A DNA stretch of 58,289 bases from an uncultured Prevotellaceae bacterium (GCA_900321965.1 ONYA01000018.1:1-58289), one strand, 5' to 3'. Shown: positions 16,037 through 24,684, counted from the stretch's first letter. Numbers and translations: made by a program. The notes: a model not told the origin generated them from the sequence alone.

Positions 16037-18193
16037 TTACTTCTCAATTCGGATGCGGGCATCGACTGCAACGACGTCGTCGGCATCGGCGAGCAGGGGA
16101 TTGATGTCCATCTCCTTGATTTCGGTGGCGAAACGCAGGAGGGTAGAGAGGCGGACGATGGTCTCGGCATAACGGCGCTCGTTGATACCTTTTTGCCCAC
16201 GCGTACCCTTCAAAATCTTATAGGCACGGAGGGAGTGGATCATGGAGTAAGCCTCCTCATAGCTCAGGGGAGCCAGACCCGACGAGACATCGCGGAGCAC
16301 CTCGACGAAGATGCCGCCAAGACCACAGAGAACCACATGGCCAAAGCGAGGCTCATACTTAGCGCCGACAAACAGTTCGGTACCCTTGATCATCTTCTGA
16401 ACCATCACGGCAGTGGCATCGGGAATCTGCATCATGCGGTCGAACTCGGCACTAAGCACCTCCTTACTGCGGATGTTCAGAGCCACGCCGCCTACATCGC
16501 TCTTGTGGACGGGACCTACGACCTTAGCCACGACGGGGAAGCCGACCTTCTCGGCAAAGGCCGACAACTCGTCCTTCGAGGTGGACACCAGCTCAGGTAC
16601 CAGCGATATGCCGGCACAGGAGAGAATCTGGCGCACCACGTCGGGCGAGACATAACCACTCTCCTTCACACTACCGATAATCTTGTGCAGACGGGGGATA
16701 TCGGTGCCGTAAAGTTCAACTTCGAACGGAGCAGGCTTCGGAGTCTTCATAATCTGTGCCAACGCAGTAGCCAATGTCACCTCGTCGCTGAAGTTGACAT
16801 GACCGCGTTTCAGGAACTCCTGCACCTCAGGCCCTGCGGTGCTGACGCTGGGCAGGATGGGGAAGATGGGCTTGCGACACTCGCGGATCTTCTTGTCGAG
16901 CACGTCGTAGACCTCGAAAATCTTCACTAAGCCAGGAGTGCCGAAGATGACCATAATCGCATCGATGCCTTCCATCTGTTCGCAGTAGTCGATGGCGATA
17001 CCCAGATGCTCGGCACCGCCCGTTGCCAATATGTCGATAGGATTAGCCACACTGCTGCCTGGCAGCAGCTTCGACTTCAGCTCCTCAGCCACAGGTCCTT
17101 CGAGCGGCGGCACGTTCATACCACCCTTCGACAGCGCATCAGTCAGCATGACACCAGGGCCGCCGGCATGGGTGATGATGGCAATACGTAGCCCACCCCC
17201 AGCCCCTCCCGAAGGGAGGGGAGCTTGATTACTATTACTATTAAAAACGTCTGCGAAAGAGGTATTTAAACTTCCCTCCCTTCGGGAGGGGTTGGGGGTG
17301 GGCTTTAGCGTGAAGATACACCCGACGGTGGTCAGTTCCTCACGGCTGAAACAGCGCACGATGCCCGCCTTACGGAACAGAGCTTCGACGGCAGAGTCGC
17401 TGGAGGCGATGGCTCCCGTATGGCTGGAAGCGGCACGACTGCCACTCTCGCTCGAACCTGCCTTGATGGCGGCGATACGGCAGCCCTTGCGTATGAGCGA
17501 CGTCGCGTGGTAGAGCATCTTGTCGGGGTCGGCAATGTTCTCTATGTACAGCAGCTTCACCATTGAATCGTGTTCCGCGTCGAAGTGCTCGTCCATATAC
17601 TCCAGCACAGACTCGATGCCTATCTGGCGACCATTGCCCACGCTCCATACGCTATTGAACTGCAAGCCCTTGGTGACGGCACTCTCAAGAATGAACACAG
17701 CCGTAGCGCCACTACCGCTGATGAAGTCGACGCCCTTGGGGTTGAGTTGCGGAATGGGTCTGGTGAACACTGAGTGGTGCCAACGGGTGAGCAGGCCGAT
17801 GCAGTTGGGACCAATGAGCGCACAGCCGTACTGCTCGCAGATGTCGAGGATCTGCTGTTCCAACAGGGCACCCTCGTGGGTCTCTTCGCTGAAGCCTGCA
17901 GATATAATAATGAACGCGCGAACGAATTTCTCGGCAGCCAACAGCCTGACGTAGTCAGGACAATACTTAGCGGCCACAACGAGAATGGCCAAGTCCGTCG
18001 GCGGCAACTCACGGGCATCGTGGAAGGCCTTGATGCCTTGCACCTCGTCTTCCTTAGGATTGACCACACGGAGCGTTCCTTGATAACCTCCACTGAGCAG
18101 GTTGCGCACGACAGCGCCACCAGGTTTATGAACATTGTTAGAGCCGCCAATGACGACGATACTCTCTGGTTGTAATAATTGTCTGTTAATCAT
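16037..18193 (-). CDS. ADP-forming acyl-CoA synthetase (fused alpha-beta acetate--CoA ligase)
   Basis: Converts acyl- or aryl-acetyl-CoA plus ADP and Pi to the free acid plus ATP. 718 residues from the ATG at 18193, which begins the family motif MINRQLLQPESIVVIGGSNN; the longer frame runs into the promoter. Order: CoA-binding Rossmann domain (about 1-130), CoA-ligase domain with the phosphorylated His in SSHTGAIA (H258), then a C-terminal ATP-grasp domain (about 500-718). Between EELTTVGCIF and the conserved RIAIITHAGGPG, about 37 extra residues (297-333) are encoded by GC-rich repeat pair 3, in frame, apparently in an interdomain loop. Divergent from paaK; own promoter. Aryl-CoA specificity is inferred from context. 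Confidence 0.9.
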   Translation of the reverse strand: MINRQLLQPESIVVIGGSNNVHKPGGAVVRNLLSGGYQGTLRVVNPKEDEVQGIKAFHDARELPPTDLAILVVAAKYCPDYVRLLAAEKFVRAFIIISAGFSEETHEGALLEQQILDICEQYGCALIGPNCIGLLTRWHHSVFTRPIPQLNPKGVDFISGSGATAVFILESAVTKGLQFNSVWSVGNGRQIGIESVLEYMDEHFDAEHDSMVKLLYIENIADPDKMLYHATSLIRKGCRIAAIKAGSSESGSRAASSHTGAIASSDSAVEALFRKAGIVRCFSREELTTVGCIFTLKPTPNPSRREGSLNTSFADVFNSNSNQAPLPSGGAGGGLRIAIITHAGGPGVMLTDALSKGGMNVPPLEGPVAEELKSKLLPGSSVANPIDILATGGAEHLGIAIDYCEQMEGIDAIMVIFGTPGLVKIFEVYDVLDKKIRECRKPIFPILPSVSTAGPEVQEFLKRGHVNFSDEVTLATALAQIMKTPKPAPFEVELYGTDIPRLHKIIGSVKESGYVSPDVVRQILSCAGISLVPELVSTSKDELSAFAEKVGFPVVAKVVGPVHKSDVGGVALNIRSKEVLSAEFDRMMQIPDATAVMVQKMIKGTELFVGAKYEPRFGHVVLCGLGGIFVEVLRDVSSGLAPLSYEEAYSMIHSLRAYKILKGTRGQKGINERRYAETIVRLSTLLRFATEIKEMDINPLLADADDVVAVDARIRIEK
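17191..17303. repeat. GC-rich inverted repeat pair 3, inside a coding region
   Basis: A direct copy (17191-17221) and an inverted copy (17271-17303) flank 49 bp of AT-rich sequence, all within the acyl-CoA synthetase gene. The 113-bp unit stays open in the gene frame and encodes a low-complexity, Pro/Ser/Asn/Gly-rich segment (KPTPNPSRREG at one end, PLPSGGAGGG at the other). Confidence 0.85.
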
Positions 18194-18270
18194 AGCTTTA
18201 TTCTCCGAAAGATTGCTTGAGCCGATTGTCATCGGACTGTTTCTTGATTTCGTTTCATAGACTATTGCTG

Positions 18271-18301
18271 CAAAATTAGTGATTATTTCTGAAATGGCAA
18301 A
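18271..18301 (-). promoter_or_regulatory. Promoter of the acyl-CoA synthetase gene
   Basis: Minus-strand TTTG (18301-18298), a 19-bp spacer and TAATTTTG (18278-18271). The start codon at 18193 lies about 75 nt downstream. Confidence 0.7.
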
Positions 18302-18370
18302 ACTTTTTGCTGTCTTTTCTGTACGAACAAGAGCCAAAAACTATTAATCTGTTATTTTTTTAGCGATTTT

Positions 18371-18402
18371 CTTGGCAGAACGAAAGAAAAGCAGTACTTT
18401 TG
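18371..18402 (+). promoter_or_regulatory. Promoter of the first phenylacetate-CoA ligase gene
   Basis: CTTG (18371-18374), a 20-bp spacer and TACTTTTG (18395-18402). The ATG lies 50 nt downstream. The promoter is divergent from that of the acyl-CoA synthetase, with about 90 bp between the -7 boxes. Confidence 0.7.
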
Positions 18403-18452
18403 CAGGCAAGGGAAACAATTAAAACCATACAAACAACCGAGAAAAGACTAAA

Positions 18453-19760
18453 ATGATTTGGAATCCAAACAAAGAGTGCATGAGCCGCGACGAGATGAGC
18501 GCGCTCCAAGGCAAGCGCCTGCACAAAATCGTGGAGTACGTCTACCACAATGTTCCCTTCTACCGTAACAAACTGCAAGAGATGGACATCCGTCCGGATG
18601 ACATCCAGACCATCGAGGACATCCGCAAGCTGCCCTTCACGACAAAGAAGGACCTGCGCGACAACTATCCCTTCGGTCTGCAGGCCGCACCGCAGAGTGA
18701 GATAATCCGCGTTCACGCTTCGAGCGGCACTACAGGCAATCCCACCATCGTTGGCTACACCCGTAAGGACATCGGCGTGTGGAGTGAGACGATGGCCCGC
18801 TGTCTGACGGCCTACGGCGTCACCCGCAACGACATCTTCTCAGTGGCCTACGGCTACGGACTGTTTACGGGCGGTCTGGGTGCCCACTACGGTGTGGAGC
18901 ACTTAGGAGCATCTGTCATCCCCGCCGGTACGGGTAACACGGAGAAGCACCTGAAGCTGATTCGTGACTTAGGCATCACGGGCTTGGCCTGCACACCGTC
19001 GTACGCCCTCTACTTAGCTGAGACGATGGAGAAGTTGGGCATCCGCAAAGAGGACATCAAGCTGCGCATCGGTGCCTTCGGTGCTGAGCCTTGGACGGAG
19101 AGCATGCGTCAGGAGATTGAGGAGCGTCTCGGACTGAAGGGCTACAATATCTACGGACTGTCGGAGGTGATGGGTCCCAGCGTCAGCTACGAGTGCCAGA
19201 TGCAGCACGGCTCACATATCAACGAAGACCACTTCTTCCCCGAGATTATCAACCCGACGACCTTGGAGCCGCTGCCCGCCGGACAGACAGGTGAACTCGT
19301 GTTCACCACGCTGACCAAAGAGGGTATGCCCGTCATCCGCTACCGCACCCGCGACCTCTGCTCGCTGCTGCCTGGCGTCTGCGACTGCGGCCGCACCAAT
19401 GTCCGCATGGGCCGCATTGAGGGCCGAAGCGACGATATGCTTATCATCCGCGGTATCAACGTATTCCCCAGTCAGGTGGAGAGCGTCGTACTCAGCATGC
19501 CGGAGTTCGCACCCCATTACCTGCTTGTCGTCGATCGTGTCAACAACCTCGACACGCTGCAGGTACAGGTGGAAATCCGTCAGGAGTACTTCACCGGCAC
19601 CTTCGACACGCCGGCTGCCATCGAGGCCTTAGAGAAGAAGCTCGGCTCGAAACTGAAGAGCGTGCTCAGCATCTCGGCCAAGGTACAACTGAAGGCTCCC
19701 GGCACCATCGAGCGCTCGCAAGGCAAGAGTGCCCACGTTATTGACAAACGTAAACTGTAG
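18453..19760 (+). CDS. paaK: Phenylacetate--CoA ligase, copy 1
   Basis: AMP-forming ligase that activates phenylacetate (or indoleacetate and related acids) to the CoA thioester. 435 residues, full family length. The P-loop-like SSGTTGNP lies at 90-97; YRTRDL near residue 300 and the GR(S/I)DDM hinge motif follow, with the C-terminal AMP-binding lid domain at about 335-435. It is cytoplasmic, with a strong promoter of its own. A paralogue follows after 89 bp, separated by a GC-rich repeat copy. In this context it could recapture arylacetate for reductive carboxylation by IorAB. Confidence 0.93.
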   Translation: MIWNPNKECMSRDEMSALQGKRLHKIVEYVYHNVPFYRNKLQEMDIRPDDIQTIEDIRKLPFTTKKDLRDNYPFGLQAAPQSEIIRVHASSGTTGNPTIVGYTRKDIGVWSETMARCLTAYGVTRNDIFSVAYGYGLFTGGLGAHYGVEHLGASVIPAGTGNTEKHLKLIRDLGITGLACTPSYALYLAETMEKLGIRKEDIKLRIGAFGAEPWTESMRQEIEERLGLKGYNIYGLSEVMGPSVSYECQMQHGSHINEDHFFPEIINPTTLEPLPAGQTGELVFTTLTKEGMPVIRYRTRDLCSLLPGVCDCGRTNVRMGRIEGRSDDMLIIRGINVFPSQVESVVLSMPEFAPHYLLVVDRVNNLDTLQVQVEIRQEYFTGTFDTPAAIEALEKKLGSKLKSVLSISAKVQLKAPGTIERSQGKSAHVIDKRKL

Positions 19761-19904
19761 ACCCACCCCCAACCCCTCCCTGTGAGGGAGGGGAGTAATA
19801 TCATCAGATTCAAAGATCATAATTAAATAACTAAAGTGCAAAAAGAAAAATGAAAACAGACGAAGTATCTACTCCCCTCCCTAAAAGGGAGGGGCAGGGG
19901 GAGA
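19761..19904. repeat. GC-rich inverted repeat pair 4, overlapping the paaK2 start
   Basis: The direct copy (19761-19793) begins directly after the stop codon of the first paaK. The inverted copy (19872-19904) lies inside the coding start of the second paaK. Between them are 78 bp of AT-rich sequence that includes the paaK2 start codon. Confidence 0.8.
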
Positions 19905-21202
19905 GTCCCTACTTCAACCCGGAATTCGAGACCATGAGTCGCGAACAGATTGAGGCACTCCAGTTAGAGCGCCTGCAGAAGACTGTGCGCCACTGCATGA
20001 ACAACGAGTTCTACCAGAAAAAATTCAAGGAGGCGGGCATCACCCCCGACGACATTAAGACACTGGACGACGTGCGCAAGATTCCCTTCACCACCAAGCA
20101 GGACTTGCGCGAGACCTATCCCTTCGGCATGAGCTGCGTACCCCTCAGGGACTGCGTACGCCTGCACTCATCGAGCGGAACGACAGGTAACCCCACCGTC
20201 ATCCTGCACACGCAGAAAGACCTGGACGAATGGGCCAACCAGGTGGCCCGTAACCTCTGGATGGTAGGCTTGCGCCCCGACGACGTGTTCCAGAACTCCT
20301 CTGGCTACGGTATGTTCACGGGCGGTTTGGGCTTCCAGTACGGTGCCGAGCGCTTAGGTATGCTCACCGTACCTGCAGCTGCCGGTAACTCGCTGCGCCA
20401 GATTAAGTTCATCAAGGATTTCGGAACAACGGCCCTGCACGCCATCCCCTCGTATGTCACCCGACTCTATGAGGTGATGCAGCAAGAGGGCGTCGACCCG
20501 CGCCGCGACACGAAACTGAAGGTGCTGGCCATCGGTGCCGAGCCTCACTCCGAGGAACAACGTAAGCGTATTGAGGACATGATGGGCGTCAAGGCTTATA
20601 ACTCGTTCGGCATGAGCGAGATGTGCGGACCTGGCGTAGGCTTCGAATGTCCCGAGCAGAACGGTCTGCATTTCTGGGAAGACTACTACATCGTAGAGAT
20701 TGTAGACCCCGAGACGCTGGAACCCGTGCCCGACGGCGAAATCGGCGAGCTGGTGCTCACGTCTTTGTGCCGCGAGGCTATGCCACTGTTGCGCTATCGC
20801 ACCCGCGACCTGACCCGTGTGCTGGGTCGCAGCTGTCCCTGTGGCCGCAATCACGTCCGTCTCGACCGTATGCGTGGCCGTTCTGACGACATGATTGTGC
20901 TGCGAGGAGTCAACATCTTCCCCATTCAGATTGAGAAGATTCTGATGAAGTTCCCCGAGGTGGGCACGAACTACCTCATCACACTGACCACTGAGGACAA
21001 CAACGACCAGATGACCGTCGAGGTCGAAGTCGAGGGTACCGACGACTACGCCAAGCTGCAGGAGCTCGCCGGCGAACTGCGTCACCAGATAGGCGACGAG
21101 ATTCTGCTGAAGCCCCGCATCCGTCTCGTCTCGAAGGGCACGCTGCCCGTCAGCGAAGGCAAGGCCGTCCGCGTCGTCGACAAGAGAAAGGTCTATCAGT
21201 AA
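19850..21202 (+). CDS. paaK: Phenylacetate--CoA ligase, copy 2
   Basis: 450 residues, the same enzyme family as the gene before it and clearly paralogous (SSGTTGNP at 108-115, matching hinge and lid motifs). The family core begins at YFNPEFETMSREQIEALQ (residues 21-38). The preceding 20 residues include STPLPKREGQGES, encoded by an inverted GC-rich repeat copy, so the native start was replaced or extended by the repeat. No other start codon would keep the conserved Y-F-N-P segment, so 19850 is preferred. No promoter is seen in the 89-bp gap, so it is probably co-transcribed with copy 1. Two divergent copies suggest different aryl acids. Confidence 0.9.
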   Translation: MKTDEVSTPLPKREGQGESPYFNPEFETMSREQIEALQLERLQKTVRHCMNNEFYQKKFKEAGITPDDIKTLDDVRKIPFTTKQDLRETYPFGMSCVPLRDCVRLHSSSGTTGNPTVILHTQKDLDEWANQVARNLWMVGLRPDDVFQNSSGYGMFTGGLGFQYGAERLGMLTVPAAAGNSLRQIKFIKDFGTTALHAIPSYVTRLYEVMQQEGVDPRRDTKLKVLAIGAEPHSEEQRKRIEDMMGVKAYNSFGMSEMCGPGVGFECPEQNGLHFWEDYYIVEIVDPETLEPVPDGEIGELVLTSLCREAMPLLRYRTRDLTRVLGRSCPCGRNHVRLDRMRGRSDDMIVLRGVNIFPIQIEKILMKFPEVGTNYLITLTTEDNNDQMTVEVEVEGTDDYAKLQELAGELRHQIGDEILLKPRIRLVSKGTLPVSEGKAVRVVDKRKVYQ

Positions 21203-21335
21203 CATTTACGATTTGGCAATTTACGATTTACGATTGATTTACGATTTCGAGAATTGTATTATTTATCGTGGAATAGTAAATTGCCAAATTGTAAAATTGA
21301 GAAATAAATAGTAAATAGTAAATCGTCAAATAGTA
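21203..21335. repeat. AT-rich inverted repeat cluster before the ACT gene
   Basis: The 139-bp gap is built of TTTACGATT and AGTAAAT words. A perfect 14-bp inverted repeat (ATTTGGCAATTTAC at 21211-21224, GTAAATTGCCAAAT at 21276-21289) joins the two halves. No gene and no TAnnTTTG promoter were found. It is related to the short repeats at 9271-9309. Confidence 0.65.
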
Positions 21336-21341
21336 AATATT

Positions 21342-21770
21342 ATGACTATCAATCAATTATCCATTTTTATCGAGAACCGTTCCGGCACGCTCATCAAGGT
21401 GCTGGAGGTTCTGAAGCAGTCTGGCATCCAGATTGTTGCTTCAACCATTGCCGACACGGCTGAGTATGGAATCTACCGCCTCATCTGCAGCGAACCGCAG
21501 CGCGCATACGAGGAACTGAAGAAGGCCGGTGTGGCCGTCGCACAGAGCGACGTCTTCGCCATCGAGCTGGACAACCAGCCCGGACGTGCTGCCGATGCCG
21601 TAGAAACCTTCTCGAAGGCTGGCATCAGTATCACCTATATGTACTCATTCTTGCTGAACGGCAAGGGGATACTCATCTTCCGTACCGACAATGCTGAACA
21701 GGCTCGCGAAACGATACTCCAGAACAGCCTGAAATACATTTCCGAACAAGACCTGACTGCACTGGCCTGA
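21342..21770 (+). CDS. Double-ACT-domain protein
   Basis: 142 residues made of two ACT domains: residues 1-70 (LSIFIENRSGTLIKVLEVL) and 71-142 (FAIELDNQPGRAADAVETF). Each has the beta1-alpha1 junction with a conserved Gly that binds amino acids in ACT regulators. No catalytic domain. Proteins of this type often sit next to paaK/ior genes, where they are thought to sense aromatic amino acids or regulate the ligase; the ligand is not proven here. It follows paaK copy 2 by 139 bp and ends before a clear terminator, closing the arylacetate module. Confidence 0.9.
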   Translation: MTINQLSIFIENRSGTLIKVLEVLKQSGIQIVASTIADTAEYGIYRLICSEPQRAYEELKKAGVAVAQSDVFAIELDNQPGRAADAVETFSKAGISITYMYSFLLNGKGILIFRTDNAEQARETILQNSLKYISEQDLTALA

Positions 21771-21793
21771 ACACCAGCGTAAAGACAAAAAAT

Positions 21794-21832
21794 GTGGATG
21801 GCGCAGGACGCTGCCATCCACTTACTTTATTT
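21794..21832 (+). terminator. Terminator after the ACT gene
   Basis: A perfect 9-bp stem (GTGGATGGC / GCCATCCAC) with a 10-nt loop, followed by TTACTTTATTT. It lies 23 nt after the ACT stop codon. Confidence 0.75.
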
Positions 21833-21939
21833 GATAAGGTGGTCTGCAATTGCAGATAAAGAGTCTTATCGGGGGCAAAAATAGTATATTATCTTTTAAC
21901 TTGCAAGTTTTTTTGTTACAAATTTACAATTTTAACATT

Positions 21940-24525
21940 GTGCGCGCTTACATTAAAATAAAAAACGGGCTTTTGCTACTATTATTGCTGCTGACACTCC
22001 CCATTGGAGCACAGCAGATAACAGGCTACGTGAAGGACGCCGAGACGGGCGACAGCATCGGTTTTGCCAGCGTCGTCTACGAAGGTCATCATGTGTCGGC
22101 CATCGCCAACGCTTTCGGCCAATACCAGATAGCCCGACATGAGGGGTGGAACATCACCTTCAGCGCCGTGGGCTACAAATCGCGTATTGTCCACGTCAAC
22201 GAGAAGACCAAGAACAAGCTGAATATTACCCTGAAGCCCGATAAACGCCAACTGCAAGAAGTCACCGTCAAGGCCCGCCGTAACCGCTACAGCCGCAAGA
22301 ACAACCCCGCAGTGGAACTTATGCGCCGCGTGGTGGCGGCCAAGAAGAGAACCGACCTCAGCGTCAACGACTACTATCAGTACAATAAGTACGAAAAGAT
22401 AACGCTGGCCTATAATGACCTGAAGCCCGAACAGTTAGAGCAGAAACCATTCTCGAACCATCCGTGGTTGCTCGACCAGATTGAGACCAGCACCCATACG
22501 GGCAAACTCATCCTGCCGGTATCGGTAGACGAGACCGTATCGCAGAAAGTATACCGCCGCGACCCACGCTCAGAGAAGACCATCATTATGGGCCAGCAGT
22601 CGACAGGCGTCAACGATCTGTTCCAGACAGGCGACATCATCAACACCGTCGTCAAGGACGTCTTCACGGACGTCGACCTCTACCAAGACCGCATCCGATT
22701 GCTGCAGCACCCGTTTGTATCGCCTATCTCGGAAGAGGGTATCAGCTTCTACCGTTATTATATAGAAGACACGCTGGCAGTAGACAACGACCGCTGCATA
22801 CACCTGCACTTCCTGCCCAACAACCTGCACGACATGGGATTCCGAGGCGAACTGTACATCCTCGACGACTCGACGCTGCACGTCAGGCGTTGTGAGATGA
22901 CCGTCCCAAAGCAGAGCACCGTCAACTTTGTCGACGAGATGCAGATTGTTCAGGAATACACGCGGTTGGCCGACGGACAGTGGGTTCTGACCAAGGACGA
23001 CATGGTGACCGAACTGAAACTGTTTGACTTCATCATGGCCAGTGCCATCGTCACACGCACGACCCGTCTGTCGGACTATGCCTTCGACCCCATACCATTC
23101 AAGCTCTTCAAGGGAACGAAAAAAGAGGTGACAGAGGCCGACGCCCAGATGCGCGACAAGCAATTCTGGCAACAATACCGACAAGTTGAGCTCACAAAGA
23201 GTGAGAAGCGTATGGATAAGTTCCTCGACAACATTACCAACATCAAGGGCTTCAAATATATCATGCTCGCCCTGAAGGCCTTGTTGGAGAACTCTATCGA
23301 AACGAGTAATCCCAACTACATTGACATCTGTCCGGTAAACACCATACTGACACGCAACTATGTCGACGGATGGCGCACACGCCTGAGCGCCAAGACGACG
23401 GCTAACCTCAATAAGCACCTCTTCCTCTCAGGCTACTATGCACGAGGCTGGGGCAGCCATAAGAACTACTACGACATAGAAGGCACCTACTCGCTGAATC
23501 GCAAGAAATACCTGCCGCACGAATTTCCCCGACGCACGCTGACCGTCCAGATGTCACGCGACGTCTGCTCGCCAGGAGACCGCTTCATGGATACCGACAA
23601 GGATAACATCATGGTGGCACTGAAGTGGGCTGAGACCAACAAGATGATGACCTACGACCGCCAGCAGGCAACCTTTGAGTACGAGACGAACTGGGGGCTG
23701 AAGGCAACCGTCAGCGGTAAGATAGAAGAGAACGAGGCCTGCGGCGCAATGTCGTTCCGCCGACTCGACCAGCAGCCGCTACCCGCTGAAGAGCAGTGCA
23801 GGACTGGCAACGGTGAGTACATACGCACGACAGAGGTCACTGCCAAGCTGCGTTATGCCCCTGGCGAGACCTATATCAACAACAAGCTGCGTCGCCGTGT
23901 CATTAACCTCGATGCCCCCGTCTTCAGTTTTACCTATACCCGTGGTTATAACGACCTCTTTGGCGGTGAATACGACTACCATTACACAGAGGCACACATC
24001 TTCAAGCGTTTTTGGCTCGGCAGCAGCTGGGGCAAGATCGACACCGACCTCAAGGCTGGCATCCAGTGGAGTCAGGTGCCCTACCCTCTACTCATCCACC
24101 CCGCCGGCAACCAGTCATACATCATCATTCCGCGGACGTTCAGTCTGATTAACACGATGGAGTTCCTCAACGACCGCTTTGCCTCGCTGATGGTATCGTG
24201 GGACATGAACGGCAAGATCTTCAACCGTCTGCCCATCATCAAGAAGTGGAACTGGCGCGAATACTTCGGCATACGCCTGCTGTGGGGAGACCTCAGCGAC
24301 AAGAACAACCCCTACTTAGCAGAGAATGCCGGCAACTCGAAACTGATGTATTTCCCCGACGGCGTCAATGTGATGGATCCCAAGCGGCCATACGCCGAAA
24401 TGGTCATCGGCATCCATAACATCTTCAAGTTCTTCCACGCCGAATACGTCCGCCGTCTGAACTACACCGAACTGCCTACCAGTCCGCGATGGGGTATGCG
24501 TTACACCCTCTCCCTGACCTTCTAA
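21940..24525 (+). CDS. DUF5686 / carboxypeptidase-regulatory-like outer membrane protein
   Basis: 861 residues from a GTG at 21940, chosen because a signal peptide follows at once (RAYIKIKNGLLLLLLLLTLPIGAQQ). The open frame runs back to 21850 with no better start, and a weak -7-like TATCTTTT lies at 21890-21897. Residues about 27-110 form a CarboxypepD_reg-like beta domain (ITGYVKDAETGDSIGFASV). The rest matches the Bacteroidetes DUF5686 family, with alternating amphipathic strands near the C-terminus and a terminal aromatic (SLTF) suggesting an outer-membrane beta-barrel. Role unknown. It stands alone between the ACT terminator and the trp promoter. Confidence 0.8.
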   Translation: MRAYIKIKNGLLLLLLLLTLPIGAQQITGYVKDAETGDSIGFASVVYEGHHVSAIANAFGQYQIARHEGWNITFSAVGYKSRIVHVNEKTKNKLNITLKPDKRQLQEVTVKARRNRYSRKNNPAVELMRRVVAAKKRTDLSVNDYYQYNKYEKITLAYNDLKPEQLEQKPFSNHPWLLDQIETSTHTGKLILPVSVDETVSQKVYRRDPRSEKTIIMGQQSTGVNDLFQTGDIINTVVKDVFTDVDLYQDRIRLLQHPFVSPISEEGISFYRYYIEDTLAVDNDRCIHLHFLPNNLHDMGFRGELYILDDSTLHVRRCEMTVPKQSTVNFVDEMQIVQEYTRLADGQWVLTKDDMVTELKLFDFIMASAIVTRTTRLSDYAFDPIPFKLFKGTKKEVTEADAQMRDKQFWQQYRQVELTKSEKRMDKFLDNITNIKGFKYIMLALKALLENSIETSNPNYIDICPVNTILTRNYVDGWRTRLSAKTTANLNKHLFLSGYYARGWGSHKNYYDIEGTYSLNRKKYLPHEFPRRTLTVQMSRDVCSPGDRFMDTDKDNIMVALKWAETNKMMTYDRQQATFEYETNWGLKATVSGKIEENEACGAMSFRRLDQQPLPAEEQCRTGNGEYIRTTEVTAKLRYAPGETYINNKLRRRVINLDAPVFSFTYTRGYNDLFGGEYDYHYTEAHIFKRFWLGSSWGKIDTDLKAGIQWSQVPYPLLIHPAGNQSYIIIPRTFSLINTMEFLNDRFASLMVSWDMNGKIFNRLPIIKKWNWREYFGIRLLWGDLSDKNNPYLAENAGNSKLMYFPDGVNVMDPKRPYAEMVIGIHNIFKFFHAEYVRRLNYTELPTSPRWGMRYTLSLTF

Positions 24526-24566
24526 CGGAAAAAAGTTACTTTTTCAACAAAAAAGTTGGCAAAAAG

Positions 24567-24597
24567 TTTGGTGATTAAAAGAAAATACGTAACTTTG
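24567..24597 (+). promoter_or_regulatory. Promoter of the tryptophan operon
   Basis: TTTG (24567-24570), a 19-bp spacer and TAACTTTG (24590-24597) match the consensus exactly. Transcription would start around 24603, about 20 nt before the leader peptide ATG. Confidence 0.8.
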
Positions 24598-24624
24598 CAC
24601 TCGATTTAAAGAAAATAGTGACAA

Positions 24625-24684
24625 ATGATGAATAAAACAGCAAACTTCTGGTGGTGGCGCAACTCAAGATTCGGACAATCGTGA
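24625..24684 (+). CDS. trpL: trp operon leader peptide
   Basis: A 19-codon open frame, MMNKTANFWWWRNSRFGQS, lies between the trp promoter and trpB. It has three consecutive Trp codons (24649-24657), an extreme enrichment for a rare amino acid. Together with the position and the hairpin downstream, this supports a ribosome-mediated attenuation leader: stalling on TGG codons when charged tRNA-Trp is low would relieve termination. Translation could begin at either tandem ATG. The Trp codons can pair with GCCAC at 24692-24696, a possible 1:2 stem. Identified by eye; expression not shown. Confidence 0.8.
   Translation: MMNKTANFWWWRNSRFGQS

Noticed and set aside
17191-17303. Frameshift or pseudogene in the acyl-CoA synthetase
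   Set aside because: The inserted repeat keeps the frame open, and all catalytic motifs on both sides are intact, so the gene is called functional.
18453-21202. Recent tandem duplication of paaK
   Set aside because: The two ligases differ at many positions, including substrate-pocket regions, so the duplication is old or the copies were acquired separately.
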